Assembly: GCA_036346355.1 (NCBI GenBank)
Contig: CM070572.1
Coordinates: forward strand, 35,749,944-35,813,943
Reading direction: 5' to 3'
Origin: Rhipidocladum racemiflorum
Lineage: Eukaryota > Streptophyta > Magnoliopsida > Poales > Poaceae
DNA length: 64,000 bases
In this document: positions 37,643 through 49,740 of the stretch, in pieces
Layout: each line of letters begins with the position of its first letter
Numbering within the stretch: the stretch's first letter is position 1
Program-made: the position numbers and the translations under genes
Notes under the pieces: generated by a model
Told to the model about the DNA's origin: nothing
Database searches by the model: none
What the model saw: the letters and a program-made list of their open reading frames with translations, nothing else

Positions 37643-40600
37643 TGTAACACCCCAAATTTTGCTTTTCATAAATTTAACTGATATTTTGCACTTTTGAGAA
37701 TTTTTGGATTTTTCTGGGATCTATTTGGATTTATTTGGATTTAATTTGAATTTATTCCCTTTTGAGATAATTAAATCATTAAAGTTTCAAATAAATTTTA
37801 TTGGAAATATTTTATTTGAGTCCAAAATGTCTCAAAATATTTTCTAGAATTTTTTTGGAATTTTCTGAGCCATGTGTTATTTTTCTCGAATTAAATGAAT
37901 TTCTGCGAATTATTTTGATTATTTAATCGCTGGAAATTAGTCGGGTCTAGTACTGTTCCTCCGACTCGAGCCAGACCTGAGTCTGACCCGCGCCGGACCC
38001 GCGCCTCTTGACTTGGTCCAGCCGCGTCGCAGCGTCACCCTAACCCTAACTGGCGCGCCGTTTTGTCCCGATCAGACGGCTGCTATTCGCCCGTGTTGCC
38101 CGCGTGCTGGGGCCGTTGGATCCTGACGCGTGGACGGCTACTGGTCGTCGTCCCCGATCCTATTTCTCCGCCATGACCGTTGGGCGCCGCCGCCGTATCG
38201 GGCACGGACTCCCATGCTATTTATAGGGTGGACCCCCTCCCGAGATTTGTTGTTTGCCGCCGCCCCCTTTTGCCCTAGATATCAGCTCCTGAGCCGCCGC
38301 CAGTCACGCGCGATTTCTCACCGAAGTTCGCTAGCGCCGCCACGGTTTCATTTCTTCCCCAGCTCCGTCCGCTGTCCTTCGCCGCGTTGGAGCCCGGTTT
38401 CGAAACCCTCAAGCCAAGGTGCACCCGAGGACATCTCTCACTTCGCCGAAGGAGCTCGGATCCGCCGCGGCCATGGTCGTCTTCCCCGACCCCGGTAACC
38501 GCCCGCCACCACGCCGCCATCGACCCTCGCGAAGCTTCTCCGTCGTTCGATCACTGGTGAGTGCTCTGGATCGTGCCACGTAGCCTCAAACCGGAACCCT
38601 AGATCGGTAGATCAACGCATTAGATGAAGTCAATCTTGACCGTTAGATCTAAATCCTGCGGTTCAGAGTTAGCCACGTGTGTAGAACCCTGTTCAGTTAG
38701 ATTGAATGTTGGCCGTTCGTTTCGAAATCAACGGGCGAGATTCCCCCACATCGCAGCCAACCCGAGGCCGCCGTGTGCCCACGCCAGAGCCACCGTGCGC
38801 GTGACGTCACCCCCGATGTCACATGGGCCGCATGTCAGCCGCAGTGCCGTGGGCGCGGGTCACTGGACCATGGGTCTTGCGTGTCAGTGTCTCACGGTCT
38901 GGTGGATCGGGTCCACCGTGGGCCGAGCGTGACCGTGGACCAGGTCCATGGACCGGCTGACGTCATGCTGACGTCATAATTCAATTTTTTTAATAGAAAA
39001 ATAATTCAATGGAAATTCAAATCCGCCGCTGACATCATGTTGACGTCATAATCGGATTTTTCAATAGAAAAATAAACAAATTAATTCGGTTTATTCTTTT
39101 ATTTGATTTTTCAAACTTCAAACGCTTATAACTTTTGCGTTTTAACTCCGATGTGAGTGATTCCAATTTCTAAATTTTTTATAAAATTAAGCTCTATTTA
39201 ATGGTGAATTTTATTTGAATTTTTGGATAATTTTTCTATTGTTTAATTATTTATTGCTATTTACACACGTTACGAGTAGACGTTGAAGTGCCCGAAGGCT
39301 TCGAAGGTGAAGTTTTGACCCAAGAGCCAACTCAAGACCAAGAACAAGTACTTTTTGAAGGCAAGTTATGCTTTGACCACATTGCTCCTTGTCGGGGATT
39401 GACTATCTGGCAAAAGACCACGGTACCCCCGGGAGATCATGAGCCCGCCGACAATACGATGCTGACAGAGGATGCTCGGGAGTACGAAACGGGCATCATA
39501 CCTCCCGAGCATACATATCCGCCCCTTTACTCACGACCATTCCAAAAATGACCACGAGCAAGCATGCTCGTAAAGATCACGTCATACTCAGGTACTTGGT
39601 CGGTGGACTCGGTCAATGCTACGAGGAAGGAAGGTGGCAACCAATCAGCCGAAGATCAAGGGAAATCATACCCGAAATTCAAACAACGCGCAGATCAAGG
39701 GCGGCAGATCGCGAGTATGGCTGCGTGGCGTAATTCCAGGGGTAGTTACCTTCTATGTATCTCTAAGTGTAGTATTTAAACCCCCCTGAAGATCTGTAAC
39801 AAGGGAGGGGATGTGACGCCCGATATAGAACACAATACACTGGAGTAGGGTTATTATCTCGGCAGTGAGAGGCCCGAACCAGGATAAACTCCGTGTCCCT
39901 CTTCTCCCGACCCGACATCGCTCGGACGATCTCCTCGGTCCGTAAGACGGGGCTCTGTTGATCCCCCATTCAACAAGTAAGCTCGACGGGAGCCCGTTCT
40001 CCAATCGTCGACACTCCTATTTTTGAAAATTAGTTTGATTTAAATTATTGCATGCTAGTTTAATTAGAAATTATTTTAATTATTTCTGGGAATTAGGTAA
40101 ATGCCAAATTGAAGTACGTATGACACCTTAACTATTTAAGTATGTGCCATGAACCCTTGTCACCCTAGTAGGAGATCATATTAGTTGGTCATTATTAAAT
40201 TGCCAACATTAGGTATTTAGACCGTCGTAGTATATTGTTTAGACCTGCTACGTAAACATGATATGATTTTGGACAATCAAATGTTAATGTTGACTTAATG
40301 AGATATTGAACCTGTTTTTGAGAAGTATCATGTGTTGTGTTGTTGATGATGGCACGTGGTGCATGGTAATCAACTGGGTTTGATAAATAGATTTAGACCG
40401 ACGCAAGTGGCAAGAATGATCGGGTGGGCCATTAGTGGCATCGGGAAAGTTGTTTTGGTTCTTCGGGTAGTCTTGCCTTGGTCACCCTAAGGACTTAACC
40501 TTGCAAGCCTTTGAACTGGGTCAAACAGCAACCACATGACTGGAATGGGACAGTCCTAGTTGAGTAAGTTACTAATAACTTGCATGTGGTATCTCGGGGT

Positions 40601-41542
40601 GTCAACTACACCTTTTGTGTAGCTTGAAGGGGGAGCGTACCAGGGCTACAGCATGGTACCCGTCCAACGGTATGTTGGTCCCATACTTCGCCTCCACTGA
40701 GGGAAGGGATGGTGTATGGCAAAAATCGGAGAGGTTCACTTGTATAGTTTGCGGTTTCCAAAAGGCTTTGTTACGATCACTCGCCTTTGTGGTGTTTGAC
40801 TGTATCATGTGGGTAAAGTGCATAAACCTCTGCAGAGTGTGACAACCTATTCGAATAGCCGAGTCCACGGTACTGGACACTGCTCGGGGATTACAGTCAA
40901 GGGTTAAACTTTCATGAAAATACCTTTGAACTTGAAAATTTTGGTTGTGTTTATTGATGACGTTGATGAAATGTGGATTAGGAAAGGGAAAGTGTTTACT
41001 TAACTCCTGGAAAAGTTATTGATATTATAATTGCTTTTACCGCTTTTGAATCTACTTATGCTACTTGTTCAATGTTGTTTTACTGCAAGTGAACCATGAA
41101 ACATTCCTTTGTACTAAGCCATGCATGTAGAATATTAGTTTGCATTCTGTGCATGACTTGCTGAGTACCAAGTACTCACCCCTTGCAACTACAACATCAG
41201 TTGAAGAAGAAGCTATACCTGCTTTGGAGGAGCTCCAGGAAGATTCGGCTAACTAGGGAGCGAGCCCAGTCAGTTGCCTGTGGTATACTGAATGGCGCCA
41301 CGATGTTTATTTTCTTTCCGCTGTAGTTATTTCTTCTAATAAGTTTTCGCCCTGCGTGGCGTACTCCTGTAACTTGACCATAAGGTCAAGCAACCAGTTT
41401 GGTTATTTTAATTAAAGTACTTTACTATTATCGATGTGTATAATTGTAATATTTACCAATGTTGAGACTGTGTGCACTAGCGTGATCCTGGACTAGTGCT
41501 GAATACACAGAGGGTCCGGATTTGCAAATTCGGGTCCCGACA
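37643..41542 (+). mobile_element. Solo LTR of a Gypsy-type retrotransposon, 3.9 kb
   Basis: It starts TGTAACACCCC and ends GGTCCCGACA, with the 5-bp target-site duplication TCATA on both sides (37638-37642 and 41543-41547). There is no internal gag/pol between the ends and no second LTR copy, hence a solo LTR left by recombination. A TATA-like CTATTTATAGGG at about 38217 suggests plus orientation. Long LTRs with TGTAACACCCC ends are typical of Tekay/Del-type Gypsy elements. It contains another inserted solo LTR (39390-40013); without that insertion and its duplicated target site it would be about 3.27 kb. Open frames inside it are not convincing genes. Confidence 0.88.
39390..40013 (+). mobile_element. 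Nested solo LTR, 624 bp
   Basis: It starts TGTCGGGGATTG and ends CGTCGACA, flanked by a perfect CTCCT duplication (39385-39389 and 40014-40018). It has a TATA-like TATTTAAAC at about 39773. The TGTCGGGGA start is common among grass Gypsy LTRs. It lies wholly inside the 3.9-kb solo LTR and is therefore younger. Confidence 0.9.
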
Positions 41543-41547
41543 TCATA

Positions 41548-42480
41548 GAAGAGGAAAGAAAGGTAAGTATCATCACTGAGTCGATACTCAAATGAAGTAT
41601 GTAACCGCATGAACAATTCAGCAAATGATTGGTCATCTTCCAATTTTAACATACAACATATTGTGGCATATAAAGCATTAGAAATCATGTGTTCGGCCAT
41701 AATCAAATGGACAACTTAAATATAAAACTCAAGAGGTCTTGATTATTATTTCTCTCAGATGTCGGCTTGCCTAACCAAAGGTTAGCCTTCCTCGCCACTA
41801 GGACTTAGTGATCATTGAGTTGTCCCCACAGTAACCAACATCTTAAATTCAGTTCTCAACTTACCAAAATCTTAAATTCAGTTCTCAACTTATTATGCAA
41901 ATTACCAATTCAAGAATATATACATTCCTACTGAACTCATAATGCCGAATCCTCACATAGTCCAGCCACTATGCAAAGTAATTGAATTTGACAAGAATGC
42001 AATAGCAAACTAAATTCAGCTTTCTCCTATACTATCACAACCTATCTCACAATGCCCAATCCTCATAGAGAATGTAACCCACAGCCACAACAACTTATTC
42101 AAACCCTAAACCACAAGTTATCAGATTACCGTGGGGAGACAGCTAGATATGGCTCGGAGGAGGCAGTGGCATATCGGCAGGGCATCGGGCGGCACGGCGG
42201 CGGCTTTGAGGAGGAGGAGGTGGTCAGGAGGCGTCGGGGCGACGGCCCGGAGGAGGAGGAGGTGGTCAGGAGGCGTCGGGGCGACGGCCCGGAGGAGGAG
42301 GAGGAGGTGGTCGGGAAGCGTCGGGGCGGCGCGGCAGGGCGTCGGGACGGCATGGCAGGGGCGTCGGGACGGCATGGCAGGGGCGGCGCGGCGTCGGGGC
42401 GTCGGGGTCTGGAGGCATTGCCAAGGGGAAGTAAGGGTTTTGCAGCCAAAGAAAAATGGTTTGCCGCCAAGGGTCGGGAT
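41548..42480. other. CACTA interior with GC-rich, GAGGAGG-repeat segment
   Basis: 42150-42420 is a GGAGGAGG/CGTCGGGGCG-rich low-complexity stretch in which a 45-base unit (GGCGTCGGGGCGACGGCCCG region) is present two to three times in tandem. Long open frames here are compositional. It may be the first-exon region of the CACTA element, which is typically GC-rich next to the subterminal repeats. Confidence 0.4.
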
Positions 42481-42489
42481 ATTGATATT

Positions 42490-42630
42490 AGGGCTAGGGC
42501 ATGATCACAGATGGTTTATAGACCCAACCATCTGCGATGAGTACATCACTGACGGTTCAATCAATGAACCGTCTGTGATGACCACTATATCACAGATGGT
42601 TCAATCAATGAACCGTCTGTGATGACCTGA
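42490..42630. repeat. CACTA subterminal repeat block
   Basis: Six copies of ATCACAGATGGTT-like words and their complements, including two nearly identical 40-bp units with TCAATCAATGAACCGTC. They match the motif type at 33899-34290. Confidence 0.8.
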
Positions 42631-42817
42631 GACACCAACAAAAAACAAGCATATTTATAATTATGATTAATTGTAATACATGCATCTCATCAATTATAAT
42701 ACATACATGCATCTGATCATTAATTATAATATAGACATATGTACATTCCATTACTTATAACCCGAACATTTGATTACATGTACACATACACTTGGAATAT
42801 AAATAAGGATCTCATCA

Positions 42818-44562
42818 TTAATCGCCCCCTTGCTTATTATTTTGTACAAAAATTAGCCCTTCACGATGATCAACGCGTGTGTAGCTGGCTTCCTCAGGTT
42901 GCTCTTCCTGGACCATGATTCCAGTACCAATCGGAGGCAACTCATCGAACTGATTGTATTCTTCCTCATCTACCGCATTCTTGACTCCAACAATCCTCCT
43001 TTTTCCATGAAGAACCACGTGGCGCTTCTTGTTCAATGGGTTGGTTACATAGAAGACTTGAAAAACTTGGTTAGCAAGGACAAACGGTTCGTCTTGGTAT
43101 CCGACACATTCAAGGTCCACAGTAGTGACACCGTAATTGTCAACCTTCACATGCTGCAGGTGAACCCAACGGCACCGAAATAGGGGGATCTTGAATAGTA
43201 TGTAGTCAAGCTCCCAAATTTCCTCAATGAACCCATAGTACGACCTCCTCGTCGACCCAGCAGTATTTAGCGCATCTATGCGAAGACCACTATTATGGTT
43301 TGTGCTCTTCATGTCCTGACCCCTTGTGTAAAATATGTACCCATTTATGTCGTATCCTTTCCATGTTACAACCATAAATGCTGGCCCTTTTTCCAACCAT
43401 GTCAGCGGATCTTCGGCCGAGCTTCCAATGATGGGTTGTCGCTCCTTCAACCATCTGTTGAACTGAAGGTTATGTTGTTTGATGATCCAGGACTCTAACC
43501 GCGATGGATTCTCTTGCCGTAGCCAGTTCTTGTGCTCGTCGATATACGGGGCCACAATAGCCATGTGTTGCAAAACCGTGAAATGGGCTTTAGCGCACGC
43601 AGCTGGATCAAGCGTGGTTGATTTTCTTTCGATGGTCCCGACACCCTGGAGCCCTCCATCATGGCGGGATCGAGGCACACCTATCGGCTCGACCTGTGCC
43701 ATGTAATCCACGCAAAACTCGACGACCTCTTCGGTTGCATAACCTTCGACAATGCTACCCTCCAGTCGAGATCGATTCCGTATGTAAGACTTGAGAATTC
43801 CCATGTACCTCTCGAACGGTACATGCTACGTAGGAACACGGGCCCGCACAACTTTATCTCCCTCACTAGGTGAACAATGAGATGGACCATGATATTGAAA
43901 AATGACGGAGGGAAATACATCTCAAGATTACATATGGTCATTACCACCTCGACCTGCAGAGCATCTAGTCCTTCAGGATCGATGACCTTCTGAGCAATTG
44001 TGTTAAAGAAATAACACAACCTTGTGATTGTCTCCCGGACCTTGATCGGTAAGATGCTTCTAATTGCCAAAGGGAGCATCTGTGTCATAAGCACATGGCA
44101 ATCATGAGACTTCATGCCATTTAAACTCAAGACTTGCATTGAAACAAGCCTCTTCATATTGGATGAGTAACCGGACGAAACTTTAACACCATGCAAGCAC
44201 TGGCACAGTTCAGTTTTGTCGGCCTTGGACAAAGTGTAGCAAGCAGGTTCGCAATAAGTTCGGCCTTTATCGGTCTCTTTCGGTGCTAACTCAGGTCTGA
44301 TGCCCATATCAACCAAGTCAAGCCGTGAGTAGATACCGTCCTTTGTTTTGCCCTTAATGTTCAGTAAGGGACCAATCAAGCTATCACATACATTCTTCTC
44401 TACATGCATCACGTCGATGCAGTGTCGAACTTGTAGGTGCTCCCAATAAGGTAGGTCCCAAAATATTGATCTCTTCTTCCACATGCGCTTCTCATGGGTC
44501 CTCGATTGACGTCCCTTTTCCAGAGCAACATCCAAGTTCTTAACCTGTATGGGATACGACTA
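42818..44562 (-). pseudogene. TNP2 transposase of a CACTA element, copy A (5' truncated)
   Basis: Minus-strand remnant of the CACTA TNP2 transposase. In order: the C-terminal part of the TNP2 domain (HCIDVMHVEKNVCDSLIG), a DUF4218 region (SHDCHVLMTQMLP through ILKSYIRNRSRLEG), and a DUF4216-type region (GYDINGYIFYTRGQDMKST), ending at a stop at 42818. The start of the gene is missing: matching text begins only around 44562, after which a Gypsy gag remnant follows. Two overlapping open frames (44535-43681 and 43804-42818) are related by a single-base deletion in the ATGTACCGTTCGAG stretch near 43808, judged against copy B. Apart from that the coding is well kept, so this copy is less decayed than copy B. 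Confidence 0.88.
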
Positions 44563-44639
44563 AAGGAAGTTTACGAGAAATAGACGTACATTTTGGACAA
44601 TCATCCTTCTGGCAAGGTCAGCATAGGACCCTTACTAGA

Positions 44640-44966
44640 GTAGAATTCATCCATGCGTATTTGCCATGTTGGCAATTGCACAAGTCATGTCCTAGTGCAT
44701 TATGCAGATGACACCATCTTCCATTCTCACTATTTGAAGTGGAAGTTTTAGGGTTAGACTGGCCGTTTGTTCGACCAGGCTTCTTCTTTCAAAGTATTTT
44801 ATCCTTGGAGTAAGTAGGTCATTCAGATATGCCCACGACCTCTGTTTGGGAGATCTTTTTTTACCCTTTTTCTTATTTTTACCATTACGGTCTTCAAGTG
44901 TGAGATATTTTAGGTTTATAACATTCAAAAATCTTCAAACTTGGTTGAGGTGGTGTATATCCCTTG
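44640..44966 (-). pseudogene. Ty3/Gypsy gag remnant, distal part
   Basis: A minus-strand fragment with a basic KKGKKRSPKQRS stretch followed by a CHLHNALGHDLCNC segment resembling the CxxH...C knuckle near the end of grass Gypsy gag proteins. Frames are broken. It is the continuation of the gag at 47362-48330, separated by the solo LTR at 44967-47361. Confidence 0.6.
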
Positions 44967-47361
44967 TGTGACACCTCGGAGTGTCGCAACCTTATACAAT
45001 GTGAATGTTGAGGACAAAAACTTTATGGAATGTGGAATTTAGGTTGAAACCTTTCGGCTTGAGGTTTACTCGCGTTTTTGGGCCGGTTGAAGTGTTATGT
45101 CACCACGGAGTGTCGTATCCTTAATTATTGAGCATGATGAGGCTATAAACATTATGAGATGTGGAATTAAGGTTAAAACTATAGGATATGGAGGTTAATA
45201 GCTTTTCCGGGCCGTTTCCGGGCCGTTTCCGGGGTTTTGGGCCTTCCCGGGGGAGTTTGGGCCTTGGTGGGCTTTGGTGGGATGGATTAGGTCTTCGTAA
45301 CGGACTAGATTTGGGTGTGGGGGCTGGTAAAAGGGGTTTCCCTGCCCCTTTGGGGCGTCCACCCTGCTGCCCTTGCGCCCCTTGAGCCCCTTGGGCGCCC
45401 CCCCACTCCCTCCAAACCTAGCCGCCACCCCCCCACCTCTCCCACTCCCTTGCTTGCGCCTCCACCTCCCCCATTGCTCCCCACCTCTCCTCCACCCCCT
45501 TTCTGCCCTAGGGTGGTCTCCACACCTCTGCACCTTGTGGATCCATCCGTTGGAGCGAGGAGCGTGGAGCAAGGAGCGATCCGCGAGGAGATCTATTGGA
45601 GATTCGTTCGTCGGGCAAAGGTATGCTCATCGGAACCATGGGGTTTGATCTAGGTACTGTTATTAGGGACTTTATCAAGTTTTTAGATCAATTGGAGGTG
45701 CTGGATTTGAGTAATTTGGGTTAGATCTAGAAGTTGCCACGTTTCTGTTTTCGGGCAGATTGAGCAGTCGAGCTAGGGTTGGAGTTTTTGTCGATTTAGA
45801 ATCCGAATCTGTCCATACGAATGTTGAAGAAGTTGTAGATAATTTAATTATCTTTCCGTGTACATAAAGAAGTTTAAATTCCGCCCAGCCGTTTGAAAGT
45901 TATGGCTGTTTTACCGAGCGTGTTAAAATCTGTGACGTAATTGGAACAGATCACGGTAATCTGTAGATTAGACGACTTTAGAGTCCGAATCAGTCTTTCC
46001 ATATACCTAGAGAAAGTTGGGAAATTTCCTAAGCTACGCGAGGATGTACTCGTTTAATTCATTCGGAGTCCCAGAACTCAAGTTATGCCTTTTGCAAGGC
46101 TGCTGTCCCGACGGGACAGAACATCTGTTTTAGGTTTTGCTAGTAGGGAGCAATGTCGGGTTAGATGGGGGTTTGCATACTGTTTTGTGGTTATGATTGT
46201 GATTGTGTGATACCCATGTGCAGGAGGTGTGACCCCGGGAGTGCCTTCTACTTCCCGCCAATCCGTTGCACGTGGTTGATGCAAGTGTGTTGTAATGAAT
46301 AGCGGATTGTAGGTTGCTTGTTGAGATTGGATGAATGATTGAATACTTACTATGATCACTTGCCATGCTTGTTGATTTCCAATGATATGTGGAGTATGTT
46401 TATCATGATACGATGCCATGTGTTTATGTGTACCATGATATGATGCCATGTGTTTATGTGTACCATGATATGATGCCATATGTTTATGTACAAATGAGAT
46501 ATGATAATTGGCATATTTGCATGCATGGCATGAGATAGGGCGAGGGCGGTGAGAAAGTCATAACTAGTCCGGCAAGGTCGGTGAGGAAGTTATGACTAGT
46601 CCGGAACGCCATTGAGTAAGACCTACATCGTGATTCCATCCACGTGGTGAATGGAAGCGAGGAGTAGGCACCCTCCATCTTCGGGATGGAAGGGGGAAAA
46701 AGGGTGCACACCGACGGTGTGTACTCAACCATACCGGTATGAGTTTCCAAGGAGACATGAGCATTGCACTGCATTACATAATTAATGATGATGAGAGTGT
46801 TATGTGTTCAAGTATGAGATGTTATATGTGATGTGGGATATTATTGTTTTGTAATCGATCTTGTTGTCCATTACAATATGCTTGCTGAGTTTCGAACTCA
46901 CGCTTGTGTTTTATGTTGTTTTTAGGTACTTTGAGATCAGCATGCGGGAAAAAGGGGTTTAGCTACACTTCTACACGTAGCTCCACCATCATAGTCTATG
47001 ATTAATCACTTGGAGACATGATTTTAAGAGTTGTGCCATAAACTTAATGTATGGTTTATTTTAGCATGCTTGTGATTCCTTATTTGCTTCGTTTTAGTTT
47101 ATGAAGTGGTTGAACGTGGTATTGTTGGCGTAATTTGATGATATATCCATTTATGTTGATGTTTTAGATGTCGTGTGCTATGTTATATCTTGCCATGATA
47201 TTGATATTGTGGTAATTCATGGAAAAACAAAGGAGATGCTGCCGAAATATCGGTTTTTAGCATATGTACCTTTGCTGGAATTTATGTTTAAATGTGGTAT
47301 TTAGATGTTGTTTAGCTTATGTTTGGTAGCATTCGGGCATATTAAATGCCGGGGTGTTACA
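44967..47361 (+). mobile_element. Solo LTR of a Gypsy-type retrotransposon, 2.4 kb
   Basis: It starts TGTGACACC and ends GGTGTTACA (near-perfect short inverted ends). The flanks CCTTG (44962-44966) and GCTTG (47362-47366) match at four of five bases, a slightly worn duplication. No gag/pol lies inside. The first ~100 bases (TGTGACACCTCGGAGTGTCG) are imperfectly repeated at about 45095-45195. It interrupts a Gypsy gag remnant. Confidence 0.82.
46385..46485. repeat. Tandem repeat inside the solo LTR
   Basis: A roughly 30-bp unit containing CCATGATATGATGCCATG and TGTTTATGTGTA is present about three times. A second small duplication of AACTAGTCCGG with flanks lies at 46545-46605. Confidence 0.85.
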
Positions 47362-48330
47362 GCTTGTGGACCATATGGTTCCATTCATCCGATTTATGTT
47401 CATTAGAATACCGATCTACCATAGCGAAGAGTTCTGATGTGGTAGATGGCAGGTGAATGTTGAGATCCTTCGTGAAACGCTTGTAGCGTATAGCTTGCTT
47501 GAATGCATGAATTGCATATTCATCAGATTACGGACCTTTACAAACCTCTTAATAAACTAACGTAAATTCTCATCAGATGTTTAGCCAAGATGATGCAATT
47601 CATCTTCTTTACCAGGTTTTATATAACAACTTTTAAAGTTATTTAATATGGCATAACATAAATTTTTCCAACTGAAAATAGATCCTTCTAGCTGATTAAA
47701 TTACCAAGTTCTTGTAGATCCTTTCAGAATAGTGAGGAGATAATTTGCTATTAACTTCTCATCGCCACCAACAGCTTGGATGGCGGTGGTATAAATTTGG
47801 AGAAATCCTAATTGATTTTGAGTTTCATAGCAGCTTCTGGAGGACCTAGCTTGAATTTTTCAGACCAAGTGATATTTTTAAGCCATGGATAAAAGGCTTT
47901 GCATCCTGTATACAATCCCAAACGTGTTTGTACGTTAGATACTTGTTCTGTATAATCAGAAGAACGAGGTCATCACCGACCACAGTTAATATTTTCACTT
48001 GGGCCAAGCATGTTGAAAGCACTTCTCCTTCGTGGATTGCTCCTCTGTTGGTGGTCGGCGCTCTATTGACGCCGACCAGACGAGGAATGATCCTCACAAA
48101 AATCAGTCAAAGATCTCATGGAAGCATACATGCTATGTAGTTTTGCAAAAGCTTCTTATAGATCAGCAGCTAGGGATCTTATAAGCGGCAAATTGTCTCC
48201 ATCCATGGGCTGGCTTAAAATTGCATTAGTGATAATACAAATTTTATCCACAGGAGTTTCTTCTTGTGGACTGTTAGGAACTATATCTATGTCTCTTATC
48301 GCCAACCTTGGAACCTATGGTGTGATCGGA
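47362..48330 (-). pseudogene. Ty3/Gypsy gag remnant, proximal part
   Basis: Read on the minus strand in shifting frames, the text follows a Gypsy gag (Retrotrans_gag-type) pattern. An N-terminal helical part lies at 48330-48110, then FYPWLKNITWSEKFKLGPP near 47850, then GGDEK...YLLTILKG, then FIKRFVKVRNL and DEYAIHAFKQAIRYKRFTKD near 47480-47560. Multiple stops and frame changes make it non-functional. The solo LTR at 44967-47361 separates it from its distal part. Confidence 0.65.
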
Positions 48331-49029
48331 AAGACAGATCAGGGATGACTTCCTGATGGATCTGATGCACGCGAGGTTCCTAGCTGGCTATTATGGTAAA
48401 GACATCTCGTCTCTTCCATAGCCTTTTGTTTGGCAACCGCAAGGCTCACGTGTTGCTCCTAGGCGGCCTTTTCTTGAGCTTTTCGCTATTCACATTCCAC
48501 TTGTTGTGCCTTTGTTTCCTTCGTAACTGCGCAAATGCGAAATCCAGAATTGATGAAAGGGGTGAGCACTCCCTCATCGGAGGAAGATGATGGGGTATAA
48601 TTGAGATCAAGACTTCAGAGAAAATCTTTTAAAGATGAACTCTCATGAAAGTCACTGTCGTTCTTGTGAGTTCATACATTGTCAACTTCCATAAGGCATG
48701 CGCCCTGATCCTCTGCATCTAAAATAAGGGTAGGTAAGGAGTCACTCTGTTTTCCTGATTTTTCCTTAGGAAATGGTGCTCCTGATGTGGCCTCATCTAG
48801 TTTGGATGAAGTTGCCAATGTGAACGACTCTGCCTCAGTAATATACTCGAGTAGAAATCACACTTACCTTCTTCTTCCTCCACGAAGTCACTTTCTTCAT
48901 CCATGACTTCCGGTAACAAAACATTAACTTTTTCAATCTTGAATTATGATGGCGCCACTTTGTTCATATATTATGACATTTTATAACATAAAACATTAAA
49001 TTAAAATAAGTAATAACATAAAACATAAA
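48331..49029. other. AT-rich retroelement or CACTA interior, no gene
   Basis: No domain was recognised. It lies between the gag remnant and the acidic open frame and probably belongs to one of the surrounding elements. Confidence 0.35.
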
Positions 49030-49353
49030 TCACTTGTCATCGCTCCACGAGGGGCTGGCGTCGTCGTCATTGTCGTCGTCTTCAACGTGATTATCATCGA
49101 TGACGATGGTGGTAGCCTCCTCCTCCTCATCGTCGTTGTCTTCATCCAATGAGCTTCCCCAGCGGATGACGGCGGTGGCCTCCTCCTCCTCCTCCTCGTC
49201 CTCCTCTGTCTCCTCCTCCGCGCCCTCCTCGCACTCCTCGTCCTCCTCCTGCGCGCATTTACCTAGAGGTGAAGGAGCGGAAGCGGGCGGCGACGAGGGC
49301 GGTGATGGAGCGACGCCGGTGGAAGCAGAGCTCGCGGGAGGAGGAGATGCCAT
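49030..49353 (-). CDS. Acidic low-complexity open frame (hypothetical)
   Basis: A 107-codon minus-strand frame: an Ala/Ser/Pro-rich N-terminal part, then a long Glu/Asp-rich part, ending SPSWSDDK. It sits just inside a CACTA subterminal repeat block, a position where CACTA elements have a GC-rich first exon, so it may be such an exon. Low complexity from GAG/GAC codon runs could also give an open frame by chance. No function is assigned. Confidence 0.3.
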   Translation of the reverse strand: MASPPPASSASTGVAPSPPSSPPASAPSPLGKCAQEEDEECEEGAEEETEEDEEEEEEATAVIRWGSSLDEDNDDEEEEATTIVIDDNHVEDDDNDDDASPSWSDDK

Positions 49354-49486
49354 GAGCTACCAAGAGGGAGAAGGAGGAGAATGTGATGGAAGTTTGATCG
49401 AGGTGATCTAGAGGTGATTTAACTAGAGGTGTTGGAAACGAAGAGTTCTCATTGAAAGGCGCGCGGGAAACGAAGAGACGAAGATG

Positions 49487-49740
49487 GTCACTGGTTTATA
49501 TCACAGACGGTTGTTGGTTTATATCTGTCAGTGTATCTATCACAGACGGTTTTAATATAAAACCGTCGGTGATGTAAAACTCTCACAGATGGTTTTATTT
49601 TAAAACCGTCTGGGATCCAAATAATAGCACATACAGTTTTAACTAAACACCGTCTGTGATCAAAAGCACTATCACCGATGATTTTAAATTAAAACTGTCT
49701 GTATGAATCTCTATATAATGCTACGGAGTGTAAGTCCCCC
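49487..49740. repeat. CACTA subterminal repeat block, possible left end of copy B element
   Basis: It begins CACTGGTTTATATCACAG, one base from a canonical CACTA start. Six or more copies of ATCACAGACGGTT/AACCGTCTGTGAT follow, then a CC-rich segment (49750-49850). It may be the terminus of the plus-strand element carrying TNP2 copy B, or be shared with the minus-strand material on its left. Confidence 0.6.

Larger units (their letters stand above)
33880..42640 (-). mobile_element. CACTA (En/Spm) element carrying a TNPA/Ulp1 gene, interrupted
   Basis: The left terminus begins CACTACTATACAATCCC, preceded by ATA. Subterminal repeats follow (33899-34290), then a minus-strand TNPA-type gene (34731-37575), then a 3.9-kb solo LTR insertion (37643-41542). 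After that come a GC-rich segment (42050-42480) and a second block of subterminal repeats (42490-42630). The GC-rich piece next to subterminal repeats mimics the first-exon end of CACTA elements, so this may be the other end. However, no TAGTG terminus was found, and the TNP2 gene just beyond it could belong to the same element. The right limit is therefore approximate. Confidence 0.6.

Noticed and set aside
39288..39551. Coding-like 87-codon frame inside the 3.9-kb solo LTR
   Set aside because: It crosses the left border of the nested solo LTR at 39390, so it cannot be an original gene.
42052..42620. 150-163 codon Gly/Arg/Glu-rich frames
   Set aside because: They arise from GGAGGAGG and CGTCGGGG low complexity and read into CACTA subterminal repeats.
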